Positions 17,024-25,133 of a stretch of 64,000 nucleotides of DNA are shown one piece after another. The notes below the pieces were generated by a model. That model saw only the letters and a program-made list of their open reading frames with translations. It ran no database searches and was not told where the DNA came from. The DNA lies in assembly GCF_039543385.1 (NCBI RefSeq), contig NZ_BAABJQ010000001.1, forward strand, positions 248,001 to 312,000, given 5' to 3'. Numbering within the stretch: the first letter of the stretch is position 1; each line of letters opens with the position of its first letter. Source of the stretch: Rugosimonospora acidiphila (GTDB lineage Bacteria > Actinomycetota > Actinomycetes > Mycobacteriales > Micromonosporaceae). The translations under genes were made by a program, and so were the position numbers.

Positions 17024-17770
17024 GTGAGCGATGTGCTGGCCCCCCTGCTGGAACTCGTCGATGTCGGACCGGCACTGGACGCGGCCCGCGCGAACGTGGA
17101 CTCCGCGCTGTCCCATCCGGCGCTACGGCGATCGGGCGGGGCGGTGGCGGCCGAGGTCGGCCTGCGTTCCGCGGTGGCCAGCGCCGCGATCGAGGGCCAC
17201 GGGTACGACCCGGAGGAGGTCCGGGCCGGTACGGTGACCGATCCCGTGGTGCAGGGCGCGCTGCGGGTCGCCCGGGAGACCGACGGGCTCGCCGACCTCT
17301 GGATGAAGGTACCCCGGCAGGTGCTGGCGCGCATCCACGTGCTCGCCGCGCGGGACACGGTACCGCCGGATCAGCTCGGCAGGCCGATCCCCGGCTCGGA
17401 CGTGAACCGGCTGGGCGCCCTGCTGGACCTGATCGCCGGCGGCACCTCGGTGCCGACCCTCCTGCTCGCCTCGGTCGTCCACGGCGAGTTGCTGTCGATG
17501 GCCTCGTTCACCGGCCCGAACGGCGTGGTGGCCCGGGCGGCGGCACGCATCACCCTGATCGCGGGCGGGTTGGACCCACGTGGCCTGCTCGCACCCGAGG
17601 TCGGGCACCTGGCCCGGCAGCCGGAGTACGTCGGCGCGGCCGGCGCGTACGCCACCGGTACCCCGGACGGAATCCGCTCGTGGATCAAGCACTGCACCGG
17701 GGTGGTATCGCTGGCGGCGGACGATCTCTCGGCGGTCGCCGCGGTCGCCGGTAGCCCCGAGCAGCTCTGA
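17024..17770 (+). CDS. Conserved actinobacterial protein, Rv3662c-like
   Basis: A 248-residue, alanine-rich, largely helical protein with no signal peptide or membrane segment. The family is often labelled oxidoreductase in actinobacterial genomes, but no nucleotide-binding motif is visible, so I leave the function open. Segments such as AVASAAIEGHGYDPEEVRAG and VHGELLSMASFTGPNGVVAR are the likely conserved core; the first recalls the entry helix of Fic-like proteins, but the HPFx[D/E]GN box is absent. It lies between acs and the HAD phosphatase as in M. tuberculosis. The GTG at 17024 is supported by a promoter 9 bases upstream. Confidence 0.75.
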   Translation: MSDVLAPLLELVDVGPALDAARANVDSALSHPALRRSGGAVAAEVGLRSAVASAAIEGHGYDPEEVRAGTVTDPVVQGALRVARETDGLADLWMKVPRQVLARIHVLAARDTVPPDQLGRPIPGSDVNRLGALLDLIAGGTSVPTLLLASVVHGELLSMASFTGPNGVVARAAARITLIAGGLDPRGLLAPEVGHLARQPEYVGAAGAYATGTPDGIRSWIKHCTGVVSLAADDLSAVAAVAGSPEQL

Positions 17771-17924
17771 GGAGTCTCGGACGCTCCTCGGGTTCGGCCC
17801 GGGCTGCGCCCCCGGTCCGGGAGCACCTCGCGCCCGGGTCCATCCCCGTCCCGGCCCGCGTCGGCGGTTCGTCCACGGTCGGTCCTCGACGGACGACGGA
17901 TGGCGATCGGGTGACGATTTTGTA

Positions 17925-17951
17925 GACGGCGCCTCGCGTGGAGGCGCCGTC
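17925..17951. terminator. Hairpin terminator between convergent genes
   Basis: Arms GACGGCGCCTC and GAGGCGCCGTC are perfectly complementary with a 5-base loop. On the minus strand the stem is followed by TACAAAATCG. It could serve both converging genes. Confidence 0.6.
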
Positions 17952-18123
17952 ACTCACGTCCTACCGGGTTACCAAGCGTGCATATAAATCGTTGTCGGCG
18001 GTCCTCGCGGTCCCGCCGCAACGTGCCTGCCGCGGCTGGTCGCGCGTGGGTGCCCGATGGCCGTGTGCGGATCCCCGAAGGGCGCCGCACTCCCCGTTCT
18101 ACGCCGCTTCGCGTGAGGGCGCT

Positions 18124-18144
18124 ACCCCTGGAAGTGACAGGGGT
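18124..18144 (-). terminator. Candidate terminator of the HAD gene
   Basis: A 7-base perfect stem (ACCCCTG/CAGGGGT) with a 7-base loop, 24 bases past the HAD phosphatase stop in its direction of transcription. No U tract follows, as is common in this GC-rich group. Confidence 0.45.
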
Positions 18145-18168
18145 GCCGGGCGAGCCGCGGCGGTCGCC

Positions 18169-19065
18169 TCACAGCGCGCCGGTCGGCTCCAGGCCCCCAG
18201 GGCGCGAACGGCGGTGCCGCCCGTACCAGGCCAGGCCGATCGCGACGCCGACCCCCACGCCGATCGCGGCGGCCGCCACCGGCACCGCCGGGCGGTCGCG
18301 CAGGCGGCGGCGCAGCGGGATCGGGTGCCGGAACTCCAGTACGGGCCAGCCCTGCTCGGCCGCGATCCGGCGCAGTCCGCGGTCCGGGTTGACCGCCGTC
18401 GGGTGGCCCACTGACTCCAGCAGGGGCGCGTCGCTGATCGAGTCCGAATAGGCATACGACTCGGCCAGGTCGTACCCGCGGGTGGCGGCCATCTCCTTGA
18501 TCGCGGCTACCTTGTTCGGCCCGCCCGCGTAGAACTCGATCTCCCCGGAGTACCGGCCGGCCTCGACGACCATGCGGGTGGCGATGATGTCGGTCACACC
18601 CAGAAGGTCCCCGATAGGTCTGACCATTTCCTCGCCCGAGGCGGAAACTAGGACGATGTCCCGCCCGACCGTCTGGTGGTGTTCGATCAGCTCGACGGCC
18701 TCGGCATATATATAGGGGTCGATAAGCTCGTGAAGGGTCTCGTTGACGATTTGTCGTACTTGTTCGACCTTCCACCCCTTGCACAATTCGGCGAGGTAGT
18801 CGCGCGTACGGATCATCTGTTGATCGTCGGCGCCGCCGATCTTGAAGATCAGCTGAGCATAGGCAGCTTTCACTACGTCACGCCGAGTAATCAGGCCGTC
18901 GCGATAGAAGGGGCGGCCGAACGCGAGAGCGCTCGACTTGGCTATGACGGTTTTGTCGAGGTCGAAGAAGGCGGCGCCATGGCCCACGGCGGGCAAGTCT
19001 AGCGGGGTACCCCGCCGCCGCGGCGACGTACCCCGAGACACGCGAATGCGTTGCGTAAGGGGCAT
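18169..19065 (-). CDS. HAD-IB family phosphatase with C-terminal membrane anchor
   Basis: A 298-residue haloacid-dehalogenase-superfamily protein of the SerB-like IB subgroup. Motif I is FFDLDKTVI near residue 33, with the nucleophilic Asp. Motif II is LVSASGEE, and motif III/IV are seen as NKVAAIKE and YAYSDSISDAPLL (Asp pair). The last 40 residues contain one hydrophobic helix (VPVAAAAIGVGVGVAIGLAW) followed by basic residues, so the enzyme is probably tail-anchored. Start is the ATG at 19065 giving the family-typical N-terminus; the longer frame to 19173 is not conserved in type. It matches M. tuberculosis Rv3661 in position beside ssd. Substrate unknown. Confidence 0.88.
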   Translation of the reverse strand: MPLTQRIRVSRGTSPRRRGTPLDLPAVGHGAAFFDLDKTVIAKSSALAFGRPFYRDGLITRRDVVKAAYAQLIFKIGGADDQQMIRTRDYLAELCKGWKVEQVRQIVNETLHELIDPYIYAEAVELIEHHQTVGRDIVLVSASGEEMVRPIGDLLGVTDIIATRMVVEAGRYSGEIEFYAGGPNKVAAIKEMAATRGYDLAESYAYSDSISDAPLLESVGHPTAVNPDRGLRRIAAEQGWPVLEFRHPIPLRRRLRDRPAVPVAAAAIGVGVGVAIGLAWYGRHRRSRPGGLEPTGAL

Positions 19066-19867
19066 GCCCGCCCGGGATCGATGGGCGTATGGTGTGCCGG
19101 AATGATCGCGACGCAAGGTGTCGCGGGGTGTTGGGGCGAAGGCCACTCGACGTGCGCCGAGTGGTTCAGGCATGCTTGTAGAACGACGGTTGCCTGTACT
19201 CCAACGCGGCCGCGTTGCCCGGCATCCAGACCCTCGGCGGTTGCACCCCCCGTAACCGCTGAGCGGGTTCGGCTCGACCCCCCCGGAGCCGGACCCCCGA
19301 CGACCCCCGTCACCCCCCGGCGGGGGTCGTCCCTATTCCCGCACGGTACGTGGCGGTAGGGTTTCCGCAGGTCACGACGGATCTTGAAATTCGCCGGGAT
19401 CGGCCACCCCGCGCGGTTGCTTGATCAAGGCGCCCGGCGGCGGCCAACGGGCACCGACTCGGCGGGCCCCCGGCGCGATCGCACCCTCTCACCGGCATCC
19501 CTCTCACCGGCATCCCTCTCACCGGCATCCCTGTCGCCGGTGTGCCTGCCATCGGGCCCGGGCCGGTGAGGTGAGCGCGGGAATCGGCCTCGAAAAGGAC
19601 GGTAGGGGCGCGCTGGGGCTTTCGGGTGGGTCTGGGGGTCTCCCCTTATACCGGCAACCGCCCCCGTCGGGCCTACGGCCGTCTGAGCGACCGTGCGTGC
19701 ACCGCGAACCGGGTCGACCGGGCGGGGCCTTCCGGTCAGGCCCGCGCCGCCACGAACGCTACCGACGCGAACCGCTACCGACTCGAACCCGGCCCAACCG
19801 CCCGCCGGCCTCTGGAATCCGTGAAAAGGGGCTCGCGATTGAGGCTGCCGACCGAAAGACTGTCGTG
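19066..19867. other. 800-bp intergenic region with repeats, no gene supported
   Basis: It holds an inverted repeat (ACGACCCCCG 19300-19309 with CGGGGGTCGT 19321-19330, loop 11), a three-copy 15-bp tandem repeat at 19487-19531, and several pyrimidine-rich runs. Open frames through here lack ribosome binding sites and consist of R/H/S/P-rich low-complexity peptide. The acetyltransferase downstream cannot be extended into it with confidence. Confidence 0.55.
19487..19531. repeat. Three exact copies of a 15-bp tandem repeat
   Basis: TCTCACCGGCATCCC is repeated head to tail at 19487, 19502 and 19517 with no mismatch, followed by a decayed copy. It is non-coding as far as can be judged. Confidence 0.85.
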
Positions 19868-20344
19868 ATGGACGGCCTGCGGCTGCGCACCATGACCCCT
19901 GCGGAATTCGACGGCTTCCGCGCCCGGCTCGTGGACGACTACGCAGACCAGCGGGTGCGCGCGGGCGATTGGGGCGCGGACGGATCGCGCAATCGTGCGC
20001 TCCGCGCCATGGATGAACTCCTGCCGAACGGGCTCGCGACCGAGGACACACTCGTGCTCACCGCCGAGACCGACGACCTCGACGCCGTCGGGTGTGTCTG
20101 GGTGAAGCTGCGGCACTCCGGCTCCTCCGGCGGTGATGCCTGGGTCTACTACATCGAGGTACGTCCGGAACTGCGCGGCAACGGGTACGGCAGGGCACTG
20201 CTGGATGCCACCGAACGGGAGGCGGTCCGGCACGGCGCCACGACGATGGGGCTGAACGTGTTCGCCGATAACCCGACCGCCCGCAGCCTGTACTCCTCCG
20301 CCGGGTACGAGGTCACGTCGCTGCAGATGCGCAAGGCGCTGTAG
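19868..20344 (+). CDS. GNAT-family N-acetyltransferase
   Basis: A 158-residue acetyltransferase. The strand-4/loop signature is YYIEVRPELRGNGYGRALL with the acetyl-CoA-binding R-G-N-G-Y-G loop near residue 107. The C-terminal strand-helix reads GLNVFADNPTARSLYSSAGY, typical of GNATs acting on small molecules or protein N-termini. ATG at 19868 is chosen since the fold begins directly after it; GTG at 19865 is an alternative and neither has a strong ribosome binding site. Substrate unknown. It stands alone before the Tad operon. Confidence 0.85.
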   Translation: MDGLRLRTMTPAEFDGFRARLVDDYADQRVRAGDWGADGSRNRALRAMDELLPNGLATEDTLVLTAETDDLDAVGCVWVKLRHSGSSGGDAWVYYIEVRPELRGNGYGRALLDATEREAVRHGATTMGLNVFADNPTARSLYSSAGYEVTSLQMRKAL

Positions 20345-20419
20345 GTCCCCGGCCGAGCGCCGCTTTCGGCGTTTTCCAGTGGGGAAGTCATAGCAGATCG
20401 TCCGGGCCCGGGAGACGGC

Positions 20420-20446
20420 TTCCACAGCCACCCCCGCTGTCCACAG
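20420..20446 (+). promoter_or_regulatory. Paired TCCACAG elements upstream of the Tad operon
   Basis: TTCCACAG (20420-20427) and TGTCCACAG (20438-20446) are spaced by 18 bases, ending 81 bases before the ssd start. They resemble the TTATCCACAG element found before both type VII-like operons in this window. Confidence 0.35.
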
Positions 20447-20526
20447 ATCATGGTTTCGCCGGTTGGCCGGGCCGGCGTGGCGGTCCACGGTGAGCGGGTC
20501 AGATCCGCGCCCGACAGGAGGCCGCG

Positions 20527-21633
20527 ATGGTCATTCACACCGCACACCAGGCCGCACCCGTCCCCGATCGCCGCCGCCCGCTGGTCATCACCGCCGACCT
20601 GGACCTCCTCGACGACCTGCTGACGATCGCAGCCCAGGCGGAGGTCATCGTGGACGTGGCGCCGGACGCGGTCGCGGCGGCCAGGTGGTTCGTCGAGGCG
20701 CCGATGGTGTTGGTCGGCATCGACGCGGCCGCGGAGTGCGCCAGGGCGTCGCTGCCGTCCCGGCCCGGCATCGTGCTGGTCGGGCACCATGAGCAGCCGG
20801 GACCGCCGGATTGGGACGTCGCGCACGACCTACGGGCCGAGCATCTCGCCACCCTGCCGGCCGCCGAGCCGTGGCTGGTCCAGCGGATCGGCCGGATCGC
20901 CCGCGCGGCGGAGGCGCGGATGGTCGCGGTGCTCGGTGGGCGCGGCGGCGCGGGAGCGAGCGTCCTGGCCGCTGGGCTGGCGGTCACCGCGGCCAGGGCC
21001 GGCATGAGGACGCTGCTGGTCGACGCGGACCCGCTCGGCGGCGGGGTGGACCTGGTGCTGGGCTGGGAGTCGCTGGACGGCCTGCGCTGGCCGGCCCTCA
21101 CCCAGACCAGCGGTCGGGTCAGCCCGCCGGCTCTGGTGGAGGTGCTGCCGCAGCGGGGCGAGCTGGTGGTGCTGTCGTGGGACCGCGGCGACGTGCTCGC
21201 GGTGCCGGCGGAGGCGATGGCCAGCGCGCTGGACGCTGGCCGCCGCGGGCAGGACCTGGTCGTCATCGACCTGCCGCGCCGTCTGGACGACGCGTCGGTG
21301 CTCGCACTGGAAGCGGCCGACCGCGGATATCTGGTGGTGCCGGCGGAGCTTCGGGCATGCGCCGCCGCCGCCCGGGTCGCCGCCGCGGCCGCGCCGCACT
21401 GCCCGTCGCTTTCCATCGTCGTACGTGGCCCCGCCCCGGGCGGTCTACGCGGCCCCGATGTCGCCAAGGCGCTCGGGCTGCCGCTGGCCGGGGTGCTGCG
21501 CCCGGAGCCAGGACTGGCCCGTGGGCTGGAGCGTGGGCAACCACCCGCCCGGGACGGGCGAAGCCCGTTGGCCAGGCTGTGCCAGCGGCTGCTCACCGAG
21601 CTAGGGCTCGGTATGACCAAGGCGGTCGCGTGA
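20527..21633 (+). CDS. ssd: Septum-site-determining/CpaE-TadZ-like ATPase (Ssd)
   Basis: A 368-residue MinD/ParA-type protein like M. tuberculosis Ssd (Rv3660c) and TadZ/CpaE, which place Tad pilus machinery. An N-terminal receiver-like region (residues 1-125) precedes the ATPase domain. The Walker A loop reads GGRGGAGAS near residue 139: the deviant-Walker lysine is replaced, so ATP hydrolysis may be weak. The later VVIDLPRRLDDAS corresponds to Walker B. It begins at an ATG after ACAGGAGG and overlaps tadA, which places it first in the pilus operon. Confidence 0.88.
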   Translation: MVIHTAHQAAPVPDRRRPLVITADLDLLDDLLTIAAQAEVIVDVAPDAVAAARWFVEAPMVLVGIDAAAECARASLPSRPGIVLVGHHEQPGPPDWDVAHDLRAEHLATLPAAEPWLVQRIGRIARAAEARMVAVLGGRGGAGASVLAAGLAVTAARAGMRTLLVDADPLGGGVDLVLGWESLDGLRWPALTQTSGRVSPPALVEVLPQRGELVVLSWDRGDVLAVPAEAMASALDAGRRGQDLVVIDLPRRLDDASVLALEAADRGYLVVPAELRACAAAARVAAAAAPHCPSLSIVVRGPAPGGLRGPDVAKALGLPLAGVLRPEPGLARGLERGQPPARDGRSPLARLCQRLLTELGLGMTKAVA

Positions 21634-22691
21634 TGGGTGGGGCACATCCGCTGTCCGGCCGGATCCGCGCCGACGTACCCGCGGCCGGCCCCCTGACCTC
21701 GCTGCTGCGCGATCCGAGCGTGACCGACCTGCTGGTCAACGGCAGGGAGGTCTGGGTCGACCGGGGCGCGGGGCTGATTCGCACGCCCCTGGCGGTGGGC
21801 GGCGTGGACGAGGTTCGGCGGCTGGCGCAGCGCCTCGCCGCGGCGGGCGGCCGCCGGCTCGACGAGGGGGCCCCGTTTGTCGACGTCCGGCTGGCCGACG
21901 GGAGCCGGTTGCACGCCGTGCTTCCGCCCATCGCGACCGCTGGGCCCTACCTGTCGCTGCGCACGTTCCGCCAGCGCTCGTTCACGCTGGCCGACCTGGT
22001 CGCCGCGGGGACGCTCGACGCCGTCGGGGCGGAGTTGCTCGCCGCGATCGTCGCGGCGCGGCTCGCCTTTGTCGTCTCCGGCGGCACCGGCTCCGGGAAG
22101 ACCACGCTGCTGACCAGCCTGCTCGGACTGGTTCCGCCCGACGAACGGATCGTGCTGGTCGAGGACGCCGCCGAACTGCGGCCCAACCATCCGCACGTGG
22201 TCGGGCTCCAGGCCCGCACCTCCAACGTGGAGGGCACGGGCGACATCGGGCTGCGTGAGCTGGTGCGCCAGGCGCTGCGGATGCGGCCCGACCGGCTCGT
22301 GGTCGGCGAGTGCCGGGGCGCCGAGGTGCTGGATTTTCTCGGCGCGCTGAACACCGGCCACGAGGGCGGCGCCGGCACGCTACACGCCAACGGCGCCATG
22401 GACATCCCGGCCCGGCTGGAGGCGTTGGGGCTGCTCGGCGGGGTTCCCCGCGCCGCGTTGCACGCGCAGATAGCGGCGGCGCTGCGCGTGGCGGTGCATC
22501 TGCGGCGCGGGCCGGCCGGGCGCGTCCTCGATCAGGTGTGCCTGCTGGCGCCGGCGGGTCCGCAGCGGATGGTGAAGGCCGTGCCGGCCTGGCAGCGCGG
22601 CACCGGGGCCGGACCGGCGGCCCGGGAACTGGTTGACCTGCTGGCCGCCCGGGACGTCACGGCCCCGGCCGCGCTGGGCGTCCGGCGATGA
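21633..22691 (+). CDS. tadA: Tad pilus assembly ATPase TadA (CpaF family)
   Basis: A 352-residue type II/IV secretion ATPase that powers Flp pilin assembly. Walker A is GGTGSGKTTLL near residue 152, the Asp box VLVEDAAELRP follows, and Walker B/His box are visible as RPDRLVVGECRGAEVLDFL and TGHEGGAGTLHAN. It is shorter than Gram-negative CpaF because the N-terminal region is reduced. ATG at 21633 forms a TGATG junction with ssd; GTG at 21630 is equally possible. It is followed by tadB with an ATGA overlap, so ssd, tadA, tadB and tadC are translationally coupled. Confidence 0.93.
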   Translation: MGGAHPLSGRIRADVPAAGPLTSLLRDPSVTDLLVNGREVWVDRGAGLIRTPLAVGGVDEVRRLAQRLAAAGGRRLDEGAPFVDVRLADGSRLHAVLPPIATAGPYLSLRTFRQRSFTLADLVAAGTLDAVGAELLAAIVAARLAFVVSGGTGSGKTTLLTSLLGLVPPDERIVLVEDAAELRPNHPHVVGLQARTSNVEGTGDIGLRELVRQALRMRPDRLVVGECRGAEVLDFLGALNTGHEGGAGTLHANGAMDIPARLEALGLLGGVPRAALHAQIAAALRVAVHLRRGPAGRVLDQVCLLAPAGPQRMVKAVPAWQRGTGAGPAARELVDLLAARDVTAPAALGVRR

Positions 22692-23401
22692 GTCTGCTCG
22701 CGCCGCGTCGCCGCAGGCGCAGGCTCAGGCTGTTGACCTCCGCCTCCCGGCCCACGGGCCGGCCGGCGCTCGCCGATCGCCATCCCCGCACCGTGGCCGT
22801 CGCGGCCGGGGTGTTCGGGGCCGCGGTGGCCGTACCGGCGGGCGGCCCGGTCGCGGGCGCCGCGGCGGCGGTCTACGCCACCCTCGCGGCACTGGCACTG
22901 CTGCGCCGACGGCGTACGCGCCGCGTGGACGAGGCGACCGCCCGCGCGCTGGACGCGGTCGCCGTGCTCGCCGCCGACCTGCGGGCCGGTGTCGCGCCGG
23001 GCGGCGCGTTGAGCGCGGCGTTGCCGGCGTTCGCAGCGTCCGATGCGGCGCCGGTGGCGCGGCTGGTCGAGCGCCTCGCCAGCGCCTGGGAGGTGGCCGA
23101 GGCGGCCGGGTCTCCGCTGGCCGATCTGCTCGAACGGCTGGAGGCCGACGTTCGGTGGCTCGACCGGATCCGCGGCCACGCCGCCGCCGAGGCCTCCGGT
23201 GCCGGTGCCACGGCATGGCTGCTCGCGGCCTTGCCGGTCGCCGGCATTGGCGTCGGTTACGGCATGGGCGCCGATCCACTGCACATCCTGTTCCGCACCC
23301 CGGTGGGTGGGGTCTGCGCGGGGCTGGCCCTGCTGCTGCAGGTGGCCGGCCTGGCCTGGTCCGGCCGGCTGGCCCGGAGCATCGCCGGGGTGGCGGGATG
23401 A
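22688..23401 (+). CDS. tadB: Tad pilus inner-membrane protein TadB-like (T2SF domain)
   Basis: A 237-residue polytopic protein with a type II secretion system F domain (residues about 75-170). Hydrophobic segments lie around residues 34-75 (VAVAAGVFGAAVAVPAGG) and at the C-terminus around 178-215. The cytoplasmic helical part contains LDAVAVLAADLRAGVAPG and VEAAGSPLADLLERLEAD-like sequence, the usual place of F-domain interaction with the ATPase. TadB and TadC form the membrane platform. It overlaps both neighbours by 4 bases. Confidence 0.85.
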   Translation: MSLLAPRRRRRRLRLLTSASRPTGRPALADRHPRTVAVAAGVFGAAVAVPAGGPVAGAAAAVYATLAALALLRRRRTRRVDEATARALDAVAVLAADLRAGVAPGGALSAALPAFAASDAAPVARLVERLASAWEVAEAAGSPLADLLERLEADVRWLDRIRGHAAAEASGAGATAWLLAALPVAGIGVGYGMGADPLHILFRTPVGGVCAGLALLLQVAGLAWSGRLARSIAGVAG

Positions 23402-24444
23402 GCCGCCGCCGGACCGCCGTGACCGGGGAGTTGGCCGGCTCGGCCGGCCGACGGGGTACCGCGACCGCGCGCGAAGACCGCGTCGCCCGTTCGCGCGGTG
23501 AGGCTGCCGGGTCTCGCGCCGACGTTGCTGGGTCGCGTGGCGGCGTCGCTGGGTCGCGTGGCGACGTCGCTGGGTCGCGTGGCGGCGTCGCTGGGTCGCG
23601 TGGCGGCGTTGCTGGGTCGCGTGGCGACGTTGCTGGGTCGCGTGGCGGCGTTGCTGGGTCTCGCGGCGGCGTTGCTGGGTCGCGCGGCGGCGTCGCCGGT
23701 CCAGGGAACGGGACCGGCGGGCCGGGCGCCGTGGCCGCGAATGGAGGTCCCGTCACCAGGTCTACCCGTGCGGGCCGGTCGCGCGGCCCGGTGGAAGGTC
23801 CCTGGTCCGCGCGGCAGTCCGGCGGGCGACACCCCGGTGCCCCGGCCACGGCGACGCGGCTGGGCGCGGCCGGCCTCGCTGCGCTGGCGACGGCTCTGCT
23901 GATCGGTGGATGGGGCGGCGCATTGGCCGGCGTGGCCGTCGCCGTGGTGGCGGAGCGGTTTCTGCGCCGCATGGAGCCCGCCCGGCGTCGGGCCGAACGG
24001 CTTCGCGCCGAGGCCGACCTGCCGTTCACGGCCGACCTGCTCGCGGCGGCGCTGCGGGCGGGGCTGCCCACCGATCGGGCGGTCGGGGCGGTCGCCGAGG
24101 CGGTGGACGGTCCCATCGCCCAGCGGCTGGCCAGGGTCGGCCGGTCGCTCGGGCTCGGCCTGACTCCGGCCCAGGCCTGGCTGCCGATGCAGGACCTGCC
24201 GGGCGGCGCCCGGATGGCAGCGGCTGTGGTCCGCAGCGCGGACAGCGGTTCGGCGCTCGCCGCGGCGTTCACCCGGCTGGCGGACGACCAGCGGGCGCGC
24301 CGGGCGGCCGAGGCGGAGACCGCGGCTCGCCGGGCGGGCGTGCTCATCGTGCTGCCGCTGGGCCTCTGTTTCCTGCCGGCCTTCGTCTTCGCCGGCATCG
24401 TGCCGGTGATCGTCGCCGTACTCGGCGACGCGCTTCGATACTGA
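23398..24444 (+). CDS. tadC: Tad pilus inner-membrane protein TadC-like with N-terminal heptad repeats
   Basis: A 348-residue protein. The C-terminal 215 residues are a standard T2SF platform domain: a hydrophobic pair at about 135-160 (LGAAGLAALATALLIGG), FTADLLAAALRAGLPTD, and a last helix VLIVLPLGLCFLPAFVFAGI. The first 130 residues are unusual: nine exact-length repeats of seven residues, A-G-S-R-[A/G]-[D/G]-V (residues 37-99), then a charged Gly/Arg linker. TadC homologues normally lack this extension. The ATG at 23398 overlaps tadB (ATGA); a later start would discard the repeats, but no good internal ribosome binding site is seen. Confidence 0.85.
   Translation: MSRRRTAVTGELAGSAGRRGTATAREDRVARSRGEAAGSRADVAGSRGGVAGSRGDVAGSRGGVAGSRGGVAGSRGDVAGSRGGVAGSRGGVAGSRGGVAGPGNGTGGPGAVAANGGPVTRSTRAGRSRGPVEGPWSARQSGGRHPGAPATATRLGAAGLAALATALLIGGWGGALAGVAVAVVAERFLRRMEPARRRAERLRAEADLPFTADLLAAALRAGLPTDRAVGAVAEAVDGPIAQRLARVGRSLGLGLTPAQAWLPMQDLPGGARMAAAVVRSADSGSALAAAFTRLADDQRARRAAEAETAARRAGVLIVLPLGLCFLPAFVFAGIVPVIVAVLGDALRY
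23506..23694 (+). repeat. Nine tandem copies of a 21-bp repeat inside tadC
   Basis: The unit GCTGGGTCGCGTGGCGGCGTC (GSRGGVA in the reading frame) recurs every 21 bases from 23506; copy 1 is degenerate. Units 4 and 5 differ from their neighbours at a GGC/GAC switch, giving Gly or Asp. Since 21 is a multiple of three, copy-number change keeps the frame. Confidence 0.9.
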
Positions 24445-24453
24445 GGAGGCTAC

Positions 24454-24630
24454 GTGAGCTTGTTGAAACGACTCGTCCGACGGTTGCGTGACGACCGAGG
24501 GATGACGACGGCGGAGTACGCGGTGGGCACCCTGGCGGCGGTTGCGTTCGCCGGAATCCTGCTCAAGGTGCTGACCTCCAGCCACGTTCAGGCGGCGCTC
24601 ACCGCGCTCATCGACCGAGCCCTCAAGTGA
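24454..24630 (+). CDS. flp: Flp-type pilin (DUF4244 family)
   Basis: A 58-residue prepilin. After a basic leader (VSLLKRLVRRLRDDRG) the cleavage site G|MTTAEYAVG places Glu at +5 of the mature chain, as in type IV prepilins, followed by a single hydrophobic helix (VGTLAAVAFAGILLKVLTS). The start is GTG at 24454 with GAGGAGG a few bases upstream. It corresponds in position and type to M. tuberculosis Rv3656c, the Flp pilus subunit. No prepilin peptidase gene is in the window, so processing must be provided elsewhere. Confidence 0.9.
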   Translation: MSLLKRLVRRLRDDRGMTTAEYAVGTLAAVAFAGILLKVLTSSHVQAALTALIDRALK

Positions 24631-25133
24631 GCGACCCGGGCGGCCGCCACGATGCCAACCGTGGTGTCGACCCCGGTGGCGAGCGTGGTGCCGAGCGCCG
24701 GGTGGCGCGGGACGACGCCGGCCCGGGACCGAGGCCAGCGCCAGCGCCGGAGCGGGAGCCAGAGCCGGGGTCGAGGTCGTCGAGGTCGAGGTTGGGCGTC
24801 GATCGGGGAAGCGCCACGGCCGAACTGGCCGTCGCGCTTCCCGCCCTGGTGCTGCTGCTGTTGTTCGCGCTCGGCGCGGTGGACGCCGTGCTGGCCAGGA
24901 TGCAGTGCGTGGACGCCGCCCGGGATGCCGCACTGGTGGCGGCCAGAGGAGGAGACGGCATGGCGGCCGGCCGGGCGAGGGCGCCGCACGGCGCCGTGGT
25001 CTCGGTGGCGGCGGACGGACAGACGGTCCGGGCGTCGGTGCGCATGAACGTGCGACCCCTGGGCGCACATCTGCCCGGGGTCGACGTCTCGGGAGACGCG
25101 GTCGCCGACGTCGAACCGACGGCGGTCCCGTGA
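24627..25133 (+). CDS. TadE-family pseudopilin with long charged leader
   Basis: A 168-residue protein coupled to flp (GTGA overlap at 24627). Residues 1-60 are a hydrophilic, Pro/Glu/Arg-rich leader, unusually long. Then D-R-G-S-A-T-A-E-L places Glu at +5 after a G|S cleavage site, followed by the hydrophobic helix VALPALVLLLLFALGAVDAVL. A small periplasmic-type domain with one cysteine (MQCVDAARDAALVAARGG) completes the TadE pattern. It matches M. tuberculosis Rv3655c in position. It should act as a minor pseudopilin of the Flp pilus. Confidence 0.88.
   Translation: MSDPGGRHDANRGVDPGGERGAERRVARDDAGPGPRPAPAPEREPEPGSRSSRSRLGVDRGSATAELAVALPALVLLLLFALGAVDAVLARMQCVDAARDAALVAARGGDGMAAGRARAPHGAVVSVAADGQTVRASVRMNVRPLGAHLPGVDVSGDAVADVEPTAVP

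Larger units (their letters stand above)
17771..18168. other. Convergent intergenic region with two hairpins
   Basis: About 400 bases with no believable gene. It carries a perfect 11-base-stem hairpin (17925-17935 with 17941-17951, loop GCGTG) and a second hairpin (ACCCCTG 18124-18130 with CAGGGGT 18138-18144) just past the HAD stop. Bases 17965-17995 are locally AT-rich. Confidence 0.6.

Noticed and set aside
18100..18784. Open frames antisense to the HAD phosphatase
   Set aside because: They have no conserved motif and the HAD frame has full catalytic motifs.
23498..23902. A plus-strand frame through the tadC repeats coding for L-G-R-V-A-type heptads
   Set aside because: It lacks a ribosome binding site and domain; the frame in use continues into the conserved T2SF domain.
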